A DNA stretch of 64,000 bases from Alteromonas macleodii ATCC 27126 (GCF_000172635.2 NC_018632.1:2914001-2978000), one strand, 5' to 3'; positions 1 to 9,423 are shown, counted from the stretch's first letter. Program-made: numbers and translations. Notes: generated by a model from the letters alone, not told the origin.

Positions 1-922
1 CGTCTGAGCTTATTGGGAAAATACCGGCATAAACCTGAGGTTTAACCTTTTTAAAGCCCGGCAGCATTGCATCAGCTGGCTCGCGAGCCAAGGTAATGGT
101 GTCGCCCACAGGCGCGCCTTGGATATCTTTAATCCCTGCAATGATAAAGCCTACTTCACCGGCTCTTAATGTGCCTGTATCGAGTGGCTTAGGCGTAAAT
201 ACACCAATTTTGTCAACCTGATGCGTTTGACCGTTTGACATAATTTGAATTTTGTCTTTCTTGGTCAACTGGCCTTCGACAATACGTACCAGTGAAACAA
301 CGCCTTGGTAGTTGTCGAACCAAGAATCGATGATCAGCGCCTTAAGTGGCGCTTCGCGGTCACCTTCTGGCGGCGGAATTTTATTTACAATGACTTCAAG
401 TACATCTTCAATACCGATACCGGTTTTTGCTGAGCAGCGCACAGCGTCCAGCGCATCGATACCAACAATATCTTCAATTTCTTCTGCAACGCGGTCTGGT
501 TCAGCCTGAGGCAGGTCGATTTTATTTAGTACAGGCACCACTTCCATATCCATCTCGATGGCGGTATAGCAGTTTGCCAATGTCTGTGCTTCTACGCCCT
601 GACCTGCATCAACAACCAAAAGCGCACCTTCACAGGCAGCAAGAGAACGAGATACTTCATAGGTAAAGTCAACGTGCCCTGGAGTGTCGATGAAGTTAAG
701 CTGATAAGTTTCACCGTCGCGCGCTTCGTAGTTCAGCGTTACGCTTTGCGCTTTGATAGTAATACCGCGCTCTTTTTCCAGGTCCATTGAGTCGAGAACC
801 TGTTCAGCCATTTCACGGTCTGTTAGCCCTCCACAATGCTGGATTAGACGGTCTGACAGCGTAGACTTACCGTGGTCAATGTGGGCGATAATACTGAAGT
901 TACGAATGTGCGATTGTTGCAT
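1..922 (-). CDS. lepA: Elongation factor 4 (LepA), 3' end cut by the window edge
   Basis: LepA is a ribosome-bound translational GTPase related to EF-G that acts on stalled or mis-translocated ribosomes. About 307 N-terminal residues are visible. The start [12 protein letters not shown] leads directly into the P-loop AHIDHGKST, followed by DTPGHVDF (G3) and NKIDLP (G4), the usual LepA G-domain order, and then the start of domain II. The gene lies downstream of rseC on the same strand, as in the E. coli rpoE-rseABC-lepA cluster. The coding sequence runs off the left edge of the window, so the C-terminal domain is not seen. Identity is secure. Confidence 0.97.
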   Translation of the reverse strand, partial: MQQSHIRNFSIIAHIDHGKSTLSDRLIQHCGGLTDREMAEQVLDSMDLEKERGITIKAQSVTLNYEARDGETYQLNFIDTPGHVDFTYEVSRSLAACEGALLVVDAGQGVEAQTLANCYTAIEMDMEVVPVLNKIDLPQAEPDRVAEEIEDIVGIDALDAVRCSAKTGIGIEDVLEVIVNKIPPPEGDREAPLKALIIDSWFDNYQGVVSLVRIVEGQLTKKDKIQIMSNGQTHQVDKIGVFTPKPLDTGTLRAGEVGFIIAGIKDIQGAPVGDTITLAREPADAMLPGFKKVKPQVYAGIFPISSD

Positions 923-1230
923 AATGCTGGAAATTACCTGCAGAAAAATTCATTAAACAAAAAATGCTGCTTGCCTTGCTTAAAGGGTTATACGCAGCGC
1001 GTGCGGATTTTACCCATTTCTTGCGCGAAAAGCGAATTGGCGTGGTGGAAAATTTATTACTTTCAAGAAACATAACGAATGGAAGTGGCAACCTGACGTG
1101 ACTTCCTCGGCCTATCTCAAAACTTGGCTACATTGATGAGCGTGAGTTAACACTATAATCTCGTATAAATTGGCCTCGTATGGAGCAGTCCCGTATTAAA
1201 CCATTGAGCAGCGTAAAGCCCTTCAAAAAA
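923..1230. other. Intergenic gap between rseC and lepA
   Basis: This 308-base stretch has no gene I can support. A TATAAT hexamer at 1154-1159 with TTGATG at 1133-1138 points rightwards (plus strand), but the spacing is only 15 and no gene follows in that direction except the antisense side of rseC. I see no strong terminator, so lepA may be partly transcribed from the rpoE operon. Confidence 0.4.
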
Positions 1231-1692
1231 TCAATGTTCTATTGCACTGTGATCTTGTTGACCCAATAGGACAGGTTGATATTTCGTACGTTCTACACGA
1301 CGCAACTTGTAAGCAATTAGCTTATAGGCAAAGAAGGTTACTAACCCACTTGGCAGCATGGCCCATAACTCGTGAGTAAATCCGTTACTACTAAGTAATG
1401 ATATCGACACCGAATATGCCCCGATAAACGCTATGAGCGGTAGCAAATACAACCAAGCCGATGCACTTAAAACACCTGCTTCCGGTATGCCTACAGTCAC
1501 TTCTTGGCCAACCCGCACAGGCATGGGAGTGCGCAGCGTCAACTGCTGCGTTTTCGGTGCAAGCGCACGAGAAATAACGCCGGTACCACAATCACTTTGT
1601 GCTTGGCATGCGTTACAGGTCGATTTAATCGCTGCTTCTACGGTGACCGTATCCCCATTAACGGCAACTACGGTGGCGGTTTCTCTTATCAT
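1231..1692 (-). CDS. rseC: RseC, sigma-E regulatory membrane protein
   Basis: RseC/MucC is an inner-membrane protein encoded with the sigma-E anti-sigma system, where it acts as a mild positive modulator; its family is also linked to redox chemistry of Fe-S proteins such as SoxR and Rnf. The 153-residue protein has the family's N-terminal cysteine cluster, CNACQAQSDCG. Two hydrophobic segments follow at about residues 78-98 and 108-125 (LYLLPLIAFIGAY and LPSGLVTFFAYKL). The C-terminus is basic and cytoplasmic. It begins 18 bases after the rseB stop and is the fourth gene of the rpoE-rseA-rseB-rseC operon. Confidence 0.93.
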   Translation of the reverse strand: MIRETATVVAVNGDTVTVEAAIKSTCNACQAQSDCGTGVISRALAPKTQQLTLRTPMPVRVGQEVTVGIPEAGVLSASAWLYLLPLIAFIGAYSVSISLLSSNGFTHELWAMLPSGLVTFFAYKLIAYKLRRVERTKYQPVLLGQQDHSAIEH

Positions 1693-1710
1693 TGTTACTC
1701 AATTGCGCGG

Positions 1711-2895
1711 TTATTCACTTACACTGCTGACGGGGCGTAAAGACGTAGCAATAGCGTTAGCGGTTTGCAAAGGTATTTCTCCCACCACTGTCACCTGGGC
1801 TTTGCCGTCTGTCAACGTTAAGAACGTACTCACTTCATTGCGCAGCGCCAGCGTTTCACCTAACGCATCTTCCGCAGGCTGAACATACACAGATACGTCA
1901 ACCAATCCATCTGAAAAGAGTTTATATTCTACAATTTGCCCTGTTAAGGCCAATCGTCTTGTATCTTGCTTTATTTCTCGCATGCCAGCCGGCAAATAAG
2001 TGACATCCCATTTGTGTGCACGATTTGGCGTGTTGCTCAGCGCCATGGGCGCGGGTAACGACGCAGAATTAATTCGTGAGAAATAATCAGCAGGCTCTGG
2101 CGATATCGCAAAGGCCGTGACCTGAATCTGCTCTAATAGCGCCCCTTGCAAATCAAGCATGTTCAGTTTGAGCAACATACCAGACGACTCATCCAGCCAC
2201 AGTTGATAACCAAATCGCGTGTTATCTCGGCTGACTATTCGAATTTGTTGCGCTGAACGTCCTGCCACCCGCGCTCTTCCCACAGCGACGAACTCATAGG
2301 CTTCGGCAAGCTGTTCAGGATGATACAATAATACACTTGGTATTGGACCGTTGATATGCTTTGAACGCAAGCTATAGGGTTGTACATCTGGCTCAAATAC
2401 ACTCACCACATCGTTCACACGAATAAGCTCGCGGCCTGGTCCATTTTGAAGATTTAACTGCTCTAATTCAGAACCATCTTCCATTATCCCGTGGCGCCAT
2501 AAATATGGAACGGTTTCCTTTCCTGCAATAGTTTGCACAAAAGACACTTGGAAATTGGCATTGGTTATAATGTTTTGAAGTTCAGCTAGCCACTGATTGG
2601 CCGATTGAGGCTCTCGTGTGCGAGAAGCAGATGCATTTTGCTCGCTTCGACTTTGTTCAAGTTGCTCTTGAATCACGTCTTCTCGCACTGCTTCTTCTTG
2701 ATCAGCTTCATCTAGTCGGCCAGCTCTCGTGTTTGATTCTGAGTTAGCGTCTAATTCAACGTCGCCGTCATTCACGTTTTGGACTGGGGCAATAGGAGCT
2801 TTCGTTTCTTCGCTCAGCGAAGTAGTTTGGGCAATAGTGGGCTGAATAGCCGCGCCCGAAATGAAAAAAAGTGCAAGGATAGAACTACAGCGCAT
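1711..2895 (-). CDS. rseB: RseB, periplasmic regulator of sigma-E
   Basis: RseB (MucB) is a periplasmic protein that binds RseA and shields it from DegS cleavage until mislocalised lipopolysaccharide or envelope stress releases it. The chosen start, MRCSSILALFF at 2895, follows an AGGA ribosome-binding site and gives a clean signal peptide with a likely cut after TIA. The longer frame from 2919 lacks a good site. After the signal there is a low-complexity acidic linker rich in E, Q and D (about residues 25-90), longer than in E. coli. The two lipid-binding-like domains follow. The gene sits between rseA and rseC. Confidence 0.92.
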   Translation of the reverse strand: MRCSSILALFFISGAAIQPTIAQTTSLSEETKAPIAPVQNVNDGDVELDANSESNTRAGRLDEADQEEAVREDVIQEQLEQSRSEQNASASRTREPQSANQWLAELQNIITNANFQVSFVQTIAGKETVPYLWRHGIMEDGSELEQLNLQNGPGRELIRVNDVVSVFEPDVQPYSLRSKHINGPIPSVLLYHPEQLAEAYEFVAVGRARVAGRSAQQIRIVSRDNTRFGYQLWLDESSGMLLKLNMLDLQGALLEQIQVTAFAISPEPADYFSRINSASLPAPMALSNTPNRAHKWDVTYLPAGMREIKQDTRRLALTGQIVEYKLFSDGLVDVSVYVQPAEDALGETLALRNEVSTFLTLTDGKAQVTVVGEIPLQTANAIATSLRPVSSVSE

Positions 2896-3019
2896 TTTTT
2901 CCTGCCTTAAAACAAACATACCAGCAGTATATGCTGGTATGATTAAAATATGAAATGTATGTCAGTCGCAATTTACTTGCGAAAGCACATTCCAACTAAT
3001 GTTGACTGGCTGCGATAAC

Positions 3020-3601
3020 TTATGGGCGCTCTGGTCCACTTGTTTCGCTTTCACCTTCGTCCTCTTGCGCTTGCTTAAGCTTTATTTGCTGCTCATGATC
3101 AGCAATCAATGCATTAATTTTGCGCTTCTTCTCAAGCATTTCATTCATGTCGTTACGTGGTAACGTTCTGGTTTGTTCCAAACTCACTGGAGACAATCCA
3201 CCTTGAGGAGCAATCGTTGGCGCTGTCATAAATGGCTCGGTAGGCGCTTCTTGATTAGTGTATTGAACACCAAAGATAACTGCCACTGCCACCGACGCAG
3301 CTACTGCAAACTGGCCTGACTGCTTCGCAAAAGGAACAACATTGCCAATCAATGGTACCGACTGCCAGCGCGAGCGTTTAGGTGCGACTATAGCTGGCTC
3401 GTTTTCAAGCGCAGCTGCTACGCTTGCGGTGATGTCCAACTGTGGAGCAACACTTGCTTCTTTTCGCATTGCACCGCGATACACATGGTAACGTTGCCAT
3501 TTGGCCTGAAGCGCTTCATCTTGCTTAATCGCATCGATGATGTCATTGCCTTCTATCTCACCATCCATGAATGCGGACAATTTTTCTTGCTGTTGCGTCA
3601 T
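3020..3601 (-). CDS. rseA: RseA, anti-sigma-E factor
   Basis: RseA holds sigma-E inactive at the inner membrane and is destroyed stepwise by DegS, RseP and ClpXP under envelope stress. The 193-residue protein has the cytoplasmic anti-sigma domain at its N-terminus (KLSAFMDGEIEG, a typical opening). One membrane span follows at about residues 97-115 (FAVAASVAVAVIFGV), and then a periplasmic tail rich in charged residues. It is separated from rpoE by 99 bases, a wider gap than is usual for this operon. ClpX and ClpP, which finish its degradation in E. coli, are encoded elsewhere in this window. Confidence 0.93.
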   Translation of the reverse strand: MTQQQEKLSAFMDGEIEGNDIIDAIKQDEALQAKWQRYHVYRGAMRKEASVAPQLDITASVAAALENEPAIVAPKRSRWQSVPLIGNVVPFAKQSGQFAVAASVAVAVIFGVQYTNQEAPTEPFMTAPTIAPQGGLSPVSLEQTRTLPRNDMNEMLEKKRKINALIADHEQQIKLKQAQEDEGESETSGPERP

Positions 3602-3700
3602 ATATTCATTTCCAGATCAAAGTGATCGTTAACTACCCTAACACAGCTGTTAGTCATCGTGGAAAAAAGAAAGTTCATCTTTTTTTGATTTTATTTCTTT

Positions 3701-4279
3701 TTAATTTTCTAACAACGGTTGAATAACTTTATCAATCGCCTCGCGAGCCCTAAAAATACGGGATCTCACCGTACCCACAGGACACGACATTACGTTCGCG
3801 ATTTCTTCATAGCTCAACCCTTCAATTTCACGCAGCGTTATCGCCATACGTAAATCGTCCGGCAGCTTCTCAACTACCTTAAACAGGGTTTCTTCAATTT
3901 CCTCAGATAACAGGCTTCGCTCGGGTGTAGATTGCTCTTTTAATGCATCACTACCCTCATAGAAATCTGCTTCGTCAGCATCGACATCGCTTGCAGGCGG
4001 CTTGCGACCTTGAGATACAAGATAGTTCTTGGCACTGTTTACCGCAATCCGATAAAGCCAAGTATAAAATGCACTGTCGCCACGAAAATTAGGTAAGGCA
4101 CGGTATGCTTTGATAAACGCTTCTTGCGTTACATCAGCAACGTCACCGGTATTTTTCACATAGCGAGAAACGAGATGCATCACTTTATGTTGGTAACGAG
4201 TTACCAACAAATTGAACGCATTTTTATCGCCACGCTGTACTTTTTCGACCAGTTGTTGGTCGGTTATCTGCTCGCTCAT
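3701..4279 (-). CDS. rpoE: RNA polymerase sigma-E factor
   Basis: This is the ECF sigma factor for the envelope-stress regulon. The 192-residue product keeps the sigma-2 region (AFNLLVTRYQHKV, then DVTQEAFIKAYRALP and FYTWLYRIAVN) and the sigma-4 helix-turn-helix (LSYEEIANVMSCPVGTVRSR). I use ATG at 4279 (MSEQITDQ) because it matches the family N-terminus. An in-frame ATG at 4288 would add three residues, but its GGAG site would be only two bases away. The gene heads the rseABC-lepA operon and is preceded by its own sigma-E type promoter. Confidence 0.96.
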   Translation of the reverse strand: MSEQITDQQLVEKVQRGDKNAFNLLVTRYQHKVMHLVSRYVKNTGDVADVTQEAFIKAYRALPNFRGDSAFYTWLYRIAVNSAKNYLVSQGRKPPASDVDADEADFYEGSDALKEQSTPERSLLSEEIEETLFKVVEKLPDDLRMAITLREIEGLSYEEIANVMSCPVGTVRSRIFRAREAIDKVIQPLLEN

Positions 4280-4331
4280 TCGAGCCATTACTCCCTACTT
4301 CAACTACACAATAGCTCTAACAAGCATGTGT

Positions 4332-4358
4332 ATAGACGCGTTCTTTTTACAAAAGTTC
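4332..4358 (-). promoter_or_regulatory. Sigma-E promoter of the rpoE operon
   Basis: On the minus strand GAACTT (4353-4358) is followed after exactly 16 bases by TCTAT (4332-4336). The sigma-E consensus is GAACTT-16/17-TCTGA. The -35 is perfect and the spacing matches. Transcription would begin near 4325, about 45 bases before the rpoE start codon. This indicates autoregulation, as known for rpoE in enterics. Confidence 0.8.
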
Positions 4359-4462
4359 TGTAAAAGCATTAAATATTTTAAAAAATGCTTAGGCCAGGGG
4401 GCAAGAATGATTGTGTTTTGCTACTCATCCTTTAGACTTGCCGAACCTTTGCTCGTTTGAAT

Positions 4463-4471
4463 TGATATAAA
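4463..4471 (+). promoter_or_regulatory. Extended -10 promoter directly before nadB
   Basis: TGA-TATAAA (4463-4471) is an extended -10 element (TGnTATAAT type). No -35 is recognisable 16-18 bases upstream, which suits an extended -10. Predicted initiation falls at or within a base or two of the nadB ATG at 4477, and there is no Shine-Dalgarno before that ATG, so the transcript may be leaderless. Confidence 0.45.
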
Positions 4472-4476
4472 AATAC

Positions 4477-6162
4477 ATGAAATCTGTATCGTCTTCACTA
4501 ACTTCCACATCAAATGCAATAGAACACCGTTGTGACGTATTGATTATTGGGAGTGGCGCGGCAGGATTGAGCTTAGCGCTTAAGCTTGCCGACCATTGTC
4601 AGGTTATTGTACTTAGTAAAAGTGACCGCAATGAAGGCTCTACCCGCTATGCACAAGGTGGTATTGCCGCAGTATTCGATGAACAAGACTCCATAGACGC
4701 ACACGTAAAAGACACGCTTGCTGCAGGTGCTGGGCTTTGCGAAGAGCCAGCCGTAAGATTTACTGCAGAACGAGCAAAGGCGTCACTTGAGTGGCTTATC
4801 AGTTACGGTGTACCGTTTGATACAGAAAAAAGTGAATCTGGTGAGGAGCGCTTTCACCTTACCCGTGAGGGCGGACACAGCCACCGGCGAATTCTTCACG
4901 CTGCAGATGCCACAGGCGAAGCGCTTCAAATTACATTAAACGACGCGGTATCGACCCATCCAAACATTCACATATTTGAGCGCTATAACGCCATTGATCT
5001 CATTCCTTCAAAGGAAGAAAAGAACAGCGTGGTGGGTGCTTATGTTTGGAATAGACAACAAGAGCACGTTGAAGTAATTCGCGCCCCTTTCGTTGCGCTA
5101 GCGACTGGCGGTGGTAGCAAGGTATACCAGTATACATCGAACCCCGATGTGTCGAGCGGTGACGGCATTGCCATGGCATGGCGAGCGGGTTGTCGCGTGG
5201 CCAATATGGAATTCAATCAATTTCATCCGACTTGCTTATTCCACCCGCAGGCACGTAACTTTTTGATTACAGAAGCGCTGCGCGGCGAAGGCGCAAACCT
5301 CTGCCACGCCGACGGTACCCGCTTTATGCACAAATTTGATGAGCGTGGCGATCTTGCGCCGCGCGACGTAGTCGCTCGCGCAATCGACTATGAAATGAAG
5401 CGATTGGGCGCTGACTGCATGTATTTGGATATCAGTCATAAGCCGGCTGACTTTATCGTTAAGCACTTCCCTAATATATATCGAAAGTGCCGCTCGCTTG
5501 GTATCGATATAACCCGTGAACCTATCCCAGTTGTGCCCGCTGCGCACTACAGCTGCGGCGGAGTGATGACCGACTTTAATGCCAAAACCGACTTGAATAA
5601 TGTATACGCAATCGGTGAAGTGGCCTACACAGGCCTGCATGGCGCCAACCGCATGGCATCTAACTCTTTACTTGAATGTGTGGTTTTTGCCAGCGCTGCA
5701 GCAGAAGATATTATTAAAAATCTTCCCAGTGCAGACTGTGAAGAGTCTATTGCGCCTTGGGATGAGAGCCAAGTGTCTAACTCTGACGAAGAAGTCATCA
5801 TTCAACATAACTGGCACGAACTTAGGCTGTTTATGTGGGATTACGTAGGTATTGTACGCACGGATAAGCGCCTTGAACGGGCCATGCGTCGCATAAAGCT
5901 ATTAGAGCAAGAGATTACTGAGTATTACTCACACTTCAGGGTAAGTAACAACCTGCTAGAGCTTCGAAACCTTGTTACGGTTGCAGAACTCATTGTGCGA
6001 TGCGCGATGGAGCGAAAGGAAAGCAGAGGGTTACACTTTAATTTGGACTACCCTGAACAGTTAGACAACCCCGCTCCTACAATACTTATTCCCAGAAAAC
6101 AGCTGTCAGGCGCCGACGTTGGCTCGCTAATTACTCAAGACAGCTTCGCCGATGCCGACTAG
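4477..6162 (+). CDS. nadB: L-aspartate oxidase
   Basis: NadB oxidises L-aspartate to iminoaspartate with FAD, the first step of de novo NAD synthesis. The 561-residue protein has the dinucleotide-binding motif [16 protein letters not shown] near residue 20. It also shows the flavoprotein-family signatures [28 protein letters not shown] substrate loop ([14 protein letters not shown]) and FHPTCLF. The C-terminal motif [16 protein letters not shown] is typical of NadB rather than succinate dehydrogenase. It stands alone between the divergent rpoE operon and a terminator. NAD synthase (nadE) lies about 4 kb downstream in a separate unit. Identity is secure. Confidence 0.96.
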   Translation: MKSVSSSLTSTSNAIEHRCDVLIIGSGAAGLSLALKLADHCQVIVLSKSDRNEGSTRYAQGGIAAVFDEQDSIDAHVKDTLAAGAGLCEEPAVRFTAERAKASLEWLISYGVPFDTEKSESGEERFHLTREGGHSHRRILHAADATGEALQITLNDAVSTHPNIHIFERYNAIDLIPSKEEKNSVVGAYVWNRQQEHVEVIRAPFVALATGGGSKVYQYTSNPDVSSGDGIAMAWRAGCRVANMEFNQFHPTCLFHPQARNFLITEALRGEGANLCHADGTRFMHKFDERGDLAPRDVVARAIDYEMKRLGADCMYLDISHKPADFIVKHFPNIYRKCRSLGIDITREPIPVVPAAHYSCGGVMTDFNAKTDLNNVYAIGEVAYTGLHGANRMASNSLLECVVFASAAAEDIIKNLPSADCEESIAPWDESQVSNSDEEVIIQHNWHELRLFMWDYVGIVRTDKRLERAMRRIKLLEQEITEYYSHFRVSNNLLELRNLVTVAELIVRCAMERKESRGLHFNLDYPEQLDNPAPTILIPRKQLSGADVGSLITQDSFADAD

Positions 6163-6193
6163 TGCATAAAGTAAGATTTGTATCAGTCTAAAG

Positions 6194-6222
6194 AAGGCGC
6201 TAATGTTAATGCGCCTTTTTTT
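6194..6222 (+). terminator. Terminator of nadB
   Basis: A GC-rich stem AAGGCGC/GCGCCTT encloses TAATGTTAAT and ends in a run of seven T, 32 bases after the nadB stop. This is a standard intrinsic terminator. Confidence 0.88.
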
Positions 6223-6281
6223 AATAACTGGACAATACATTTACACAGCATCATTTAGCGCTCAATAAAACACCTTAAACA

Positions 6282-6311
6282 AAAAGAGAGCATCACAGCA
6301 TGCTCTCTTTT
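6282..6311 (-). terminator. Terminator of the sdhE-ygfX-maoC unit (bidirectional form)
   Basis: An 11-bp perfect inverted repeat, AAAAGAGAGCA / TGCTCTCTTTT, has an 8-base loop. Read on the minus strand it ends in TTTTTGTTT, so it can stop transcription arriving from the MaoC gene. Read on the plus strand it backs up the nadB terminator. The rest of 6163-6475 holds nothing else that I recognise. Confidence 0.8.
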
Positions 6312-6475
6312 CACCGTCCACAGTATCATACCAAGCTGCTCCCTTTCAGATTCCCACGCTTTACTAGGAAACTTGCCAGCGCCTTCTGAGTGAGCAATGA
6401 TCTATGCAGATTGGTATTAACCTTAGGTTATCTCCCGCTTATCTTTTGCTAATCTGCACCTGATTAAACATTAAT

Positions 6476-7348
6476 TCAGGCCTGATTAAACACTAAACTA
6501 GCCAATAAGTGCACAAGGCTGTCATTACTATCGGTAACGTCTATTAGCACACTATTATCTGTTTTACAGTGTTGTTGAATATGAATGTCACAGGGCAAAA
6601 ACACGGGTTTTCTAAAGCGGCAATTTACTTCTTTTACGCTCATAGATTGTCTGAAGTCTTGATGACTTACAAACGCCGACACAGCGCGTGACAATGTCCA
6701 CATGCCGTGTGCTATAGGCTGTTTAAACCCAAATGCTTTGGCAGATATTGCAGACAAGTGAATAGGATTATAGTCGCCAGAAAGCTTTGCATAGCGGCGA
6801 CCTGTATTAGCCGAAGCACTAATTTCGCCGATGAGCGCCCTATTCTCTAATTCACAATCGTCATGTAAGTCATTTTTTGCACCAAGTGGAGCTACATGAA
6901 CGGCTTTCACCTTCACTAAGTAACTACTTATCGCCCTGTAAACCAGGTTCCCTGCCTGCAGCGCCTCTAACATTACATCTACTTCCCAACCTCGGTTATG
7001 CGGTCTCACATCGTGAAAGCGCACGCGACATTCAAAGGGTTCGCTTAAATCGCAATGGTCTATTACCGATACTTTGTTAGCGGCGTGGATAAGGCCAAGC
7101 AATGGAAATGGGCTTTGTTTGTCCAGCAAACACTGCATTTGCAATGGTAAGGAAAGCATCTGCAAATAAAGTGGATGGGCATGCTCATTTGCCGGCCAGT
7201 CATCTTCCTGACAAAAAGAAGCGTAGTGCACATTGTCGACATTGAGCGTTTTGGTATAGATGCGCTGAGGCAACGTAGGCGGTTTAAACTGCATAAGCTG
7301 CCTGGCGTCAACGCGTTTAAATAACGCTTTGGTATACTCACGAAACAT
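6476..7348 (-). CDS. MaoC-like (R)-hydratase/dehydratase family protein
   Basis: The C-terminal half is a hot-dog-fold MaoC domain. YAKLSGDYNPIHLSAISAKA with the following HGMW carries the Asp and His expected in the (R)-specific enoyl-CoA hydratase motif. The N-terminal half looks like a degenerate second hot dog, so a double-hot-dog hydratase or thioesterase is plausible; the substrate is unknown. I start at the ATG at 7348 (MFREYTK) because AAAGGA precedes it by nine bases and the frame then clears the ygfX stop. A longer frame from 7432 would overlap ygfX by 71 bases and lacks a good site. It is probably co-transcribed with ygfX and sdhE. Confidence 0.75.
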   Translation of the reverse strand: MFREYTKALFKRVDARQLMQFKPPTLPQRIYTKTLNVDNVHYASFCQEDDWPANEHAHPLYLQMLSLPLQMQCLLDKQSPFPLLGLIHAANKVSVIDHCDLSEPFECRVRFHDVRPHNRGWEVDVMLEALQAGNLVYRAISSYLVKVKAVHVAPLGAKNDLHDDCELENRALIGEISASANTGRRYAKLSGDYNPIHLSAISAKAFGFKQPIAHGMWTLSRAVSAFVSHQDFRQSMSVKEVNCRFRKPVFLPCDIHIQQHCKTDNSVLIDVTDSNDSLVHLLASLVFNQA

Positions 7349-7361
7349 CTTTTTAATTCCT

Positions 7362-7892
7362 TTAAGGCGTTGCTTTTCGGGCCAAGATAATGGCTCTAGC
7401 CAACCGGCGATAGTCTGCTTCGCAGCACTCACCTTTTAAGATCCAAGCGAGATGGCTATGATCTTTTTCAAACCATCTGCGTTTTTGGCGCAGCACATTG
7501 ATACACAGCCCCCAAGTAAAGAGCTGGGAAGAATGATGAATGTTCATTGATGTGCCGTCGACCTGAGCATCAACTAGCAAGCTACCTTTTGGCATGCTTT
7601 GCAAATCCAGTGGGAGCGTGCTGTCGTCAACAACCCGGATAATACCATCGCTGGTCAAAGAGAGAGCGTATTGAGTAGCAGAAATTTTGTTACTAAACGC
7701 GTCATAAAGACGCCAGAAAATAACTAACGTGGTTGCAACAGCAACAAGCGCTATCAATTTTGAGAAGCTCAGCCAAGACCACAAGTATTGAGGAAGGCTG
7801 CACAATGCTGCGAAAAGACAAACAGCAACGCATACTTCCCCAAATAACCTTCTAAACCTATTGTGCGTAATGCAAATTCTATACTTTGACAC
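7362..7892 (-). CDS. ygfX: YgfX-like inner-membrane protein
   Basis: The 176-residue protein follows sdhE and overlaps its last 14 bases, the same arrangement as E. coli sdhE-ygfX (cptB-cptA). The N-terminus is basic and followed by two closely spaced membrane spans (about residues 18-36 and 41-60). A soluble C-terminal part ends WRLYDAF to LARAIILARKATP, including the WILKGECCEADYRRLAR stretch typical of the family's end. In E. coli YgfX has been described both as a cytoskeleton-inhibiting toxin and as a partner of SdhE; sequence cannot decide between these. I assign it by position and topology. Confidence 0.75.
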   Translation of the reverse strand: MSKYRICITHNRFRRLFGEVCVAVCLFAALCSLPQYLWSWLSFSKLIALVAVATTLVIFWRLYDAFSNKISATQYALSLTSDGIIRVVDDSTLPLDLQSMPKGSLLVDAQVDGTSMNIHHSSQLFTWGLCINVLRQKRRWFEKDHSHLAWILKGECCEADYRRLARAIILARKATP

Positions 7893-8130
7893 GGTTGACG
7901 ATAGTCGCCACCATGGCGGCTAGTTCAGGGTCTTCGCACTTTTGGTGTCCCATGATCCATGCAAACAAATCAGGGTCATCACTGGTAAGTAAACGTTCAA
8001 ATGTTTCTTGATCTTCATAACTTAAAGAATCGAAGGCTTCTTCCACAAAAGGAAGTAAAAGTACGTCTAATTCTAGCATGCCTCTGCGACACGCCCACTT
8101 TAATCGCGCTAATCTTTTTGGTTCAAACAT
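7879..8130 (-). CDS. sdhE: SdhE, flavinylation/assembly factor for succinate dehydrogenase
   Basis: SdhE (YgfY, CptB) promotes covalent FAD attachment to succinate dehydrogenase and fumarate reductase. The 83-residue product has the diagnostic RRGMLELD motif near its start (E. coli has RRGMRELD), then LLPFVEEAFDSLS and DDPDLFAWIMGH. The start is ATG at 8130 (MFEPKRLARLKW); a frame extension to 8172 adds 14 residues with no family match. It lies opposite ygfZ, as in E. coli, and is translationally coupled to ygfX. Confidence 0.93.
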   Translation of the reverse strand: MFEPKRLARLKWACRRGMLELDVLLLPFVEEAFDSLSYEDQETFERLLTSDDPDLFAWIMGHQKCEDPELAAMVATIVNRVKV

Positions 8131-8317
8131 ATGTCTTTCATACCGTTTTTTATTCGCTAACAATAATACCATGCCCTATGCGTGGGGATCACTGCTCTTT
8201 TGGTCAGATAGGCAAACTAAATAGAACTTAATCTGCGCACATTCCCATGTATTGCCCTTGAATATTGGTGGTTTTACCATACCTTGAGTACATACAGCGA
8301 ATTTTACAGTGGTGAAT

Positions 8318-9364
8318 ATGACATCTATCGCATCATTACAAAGTCTTCCAAGTGAATTTGTGGTCAAGCTTTCAAATGCCATGATAATTTCTTTGGAAGG
8401 AGAACAGGCCGACAGTTACCTGCAAGGGCAAATTACGGTCAACATTAATAAGCTAACCGAGAATACTGCCAGGCATTTCGCCCATTGTGATAATAAAGGC
8501 AAAACGTGGTCTACCGGGTACGTAACTCGCCACCAAAACAAATTATTGTTGGTTACCAATGAAGATGCGGGTAGTCATTCATTAGCACAGCTTAATAAGT
8601 ATGGTGTGTTCTCTAAGGTTGATATTCTCGACGACACACGAACATACAGCGCTTATTTTATTTCGCTTGATGCAGTGAAAACTAACGAAGTAAAGGCAGC
8701 GTTAAGCCAGCTTTTCTCCGAAAACGAAGTGGAACGCCTTCTTGAGAGCGATACTCCTGACAATGGTTCTCTTGAAAAGGTCGAGAGCGAACACGGCGTC
8801 GCCTATTTTGCCAATACTAGCTGCAAAGGAATTATTGTTCTTTTAGATGATAATGGCGCAAAGCAAATAAATTCGTTAATAGAGGCGCAAACCCTTTCTT
8901 GCTATCCCCAAACCGTGTTTGACGCTATACAAATTCAAAGCGTACACGCTTTAGTGCAAGGCGACGCAGTGGCGGAATACGTGCCCCAGATGATTAATGT
9001 GCAGGCGCTCAACGGTATCGACTTTGATAAAGGCTGCTATATGGGGCAAGAGGTGGTTGCGCGAACCCGCTTTCTGGGTAAAAACAAACGCGCCGCCTAC
9101 AGCTTTAAGCTTGAAGGTAACGTAAATATTAAACCTGGCGATGCATTAGAAAAGCAGTTGGGCGAAAATTGGCGTATAGCGGGCAAAATACTCAATGTTG
9201 CATCGCTTGATAATGAAACCTGGTTTATTGCAGTGCTCAACAACGATACCACCAGCGAAGATTTACACAGATTGGCTGATAATAACGCCATTACCTGTTA
9301 CCCTAATACTTTGCCGTACAGTATTGAGCAGAAAGCTAGCAATATTGTGAAAAAACGTCGATAA
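8318..9364 (+). CDS. ygfZ: YgfZ, folate-binding Fe-S cluster/tRNA modification protein
   Basis: YgfZ is a tetrahydrofolate-binding protein of the aminomethyltransferase (GcvT-like) fold. It supports assembly or repair of some Fe-S enzymes, including the tRNA methylthiotransferase MiaB. The family signature KGCYMGQE, with the essential cysteine, is present near residue 240, followed by VVARTRFLGKNKR. The ATG at 8318 (MTSIASLQS) is preferred over a GTG at 8309. The gene is divergent from sdhE, as in E. coli. It is followed by slyD after 59 bases, which include a small hairpin. Confidence 0.93.
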   Translation: MTSIASLQSLPSEFVVKLSNAMIISLEGEQADSYLQGQITVNINKLTENTARHFAHCDNKGKTWSTGYVTRHQNKLLLVTNEDAGSHSLAQLNKYGVFSKVDILDDTRTYSAYFISLDAVKTNEVKAALSQLFSENEVERLLESDTPDNGSLEKVESEHGVAYFANTSCKGIIVLLDDNGAKQINSLIEAQTLSCYPQTVFDAIQIQSVHALVQGDAVAEYVPQMINVQALNGIDFDKGCYMGQEVVARTRFLGKNKRAAYSFKLEGNVNIKPGDALEKQLGENWRIAGKILNVASLDNETWFIAVLNNDTTSEDLHRLADNNAITCYPNTLPYSIEQKASNIVKKRR

Positions 9365-9390
9365 GCAGTTTTTACTGCATTACATTTATT

Positions 9391-9407
9391 GCCCTTTATT
9401 AAAGGGC
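9391..9407 (+). promoter_or_regulatory. Hairpin between ygfZ and slyD
   Basis: GCCCTTT-ATT-AAAGGGC forms a perfect 7-bp stem 17 bases before the slyD start. No T-run follows on either strand, so it is not a standard terminator. It may affect mRNA stability or slyD translation. Confidence 0.4.
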
Positions 9408-9423
9408 CAAGATAGGATTTGTT

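Noticed and set aside
1133..1159. A rightward sigma-70 promoter between lepA and rseC
   Set aside because: The hexamers TTGATG and TATAAT are only 15 bases apart and no gene lies downstream on that strand.
1433..1882. A 149-codon plus-strand open frame opposite rseC and rseB
   Set aside because: It is antisense to two well-supported genes, has no family motif, and mirrors their codons.
3660..3676. A second sigma-E promoter before rseA
   Set aside because: GAACTT is present on the minus strand (3671-3676), but the element 16 bases downstream is ACTAA, only three of five matches, so the support is too weak.
5236..5640. A 134-codon minus-strand frame inside nadB
   Set aside because: It is a shadow of nadB with no ribosome-binding site or recognisable domain.
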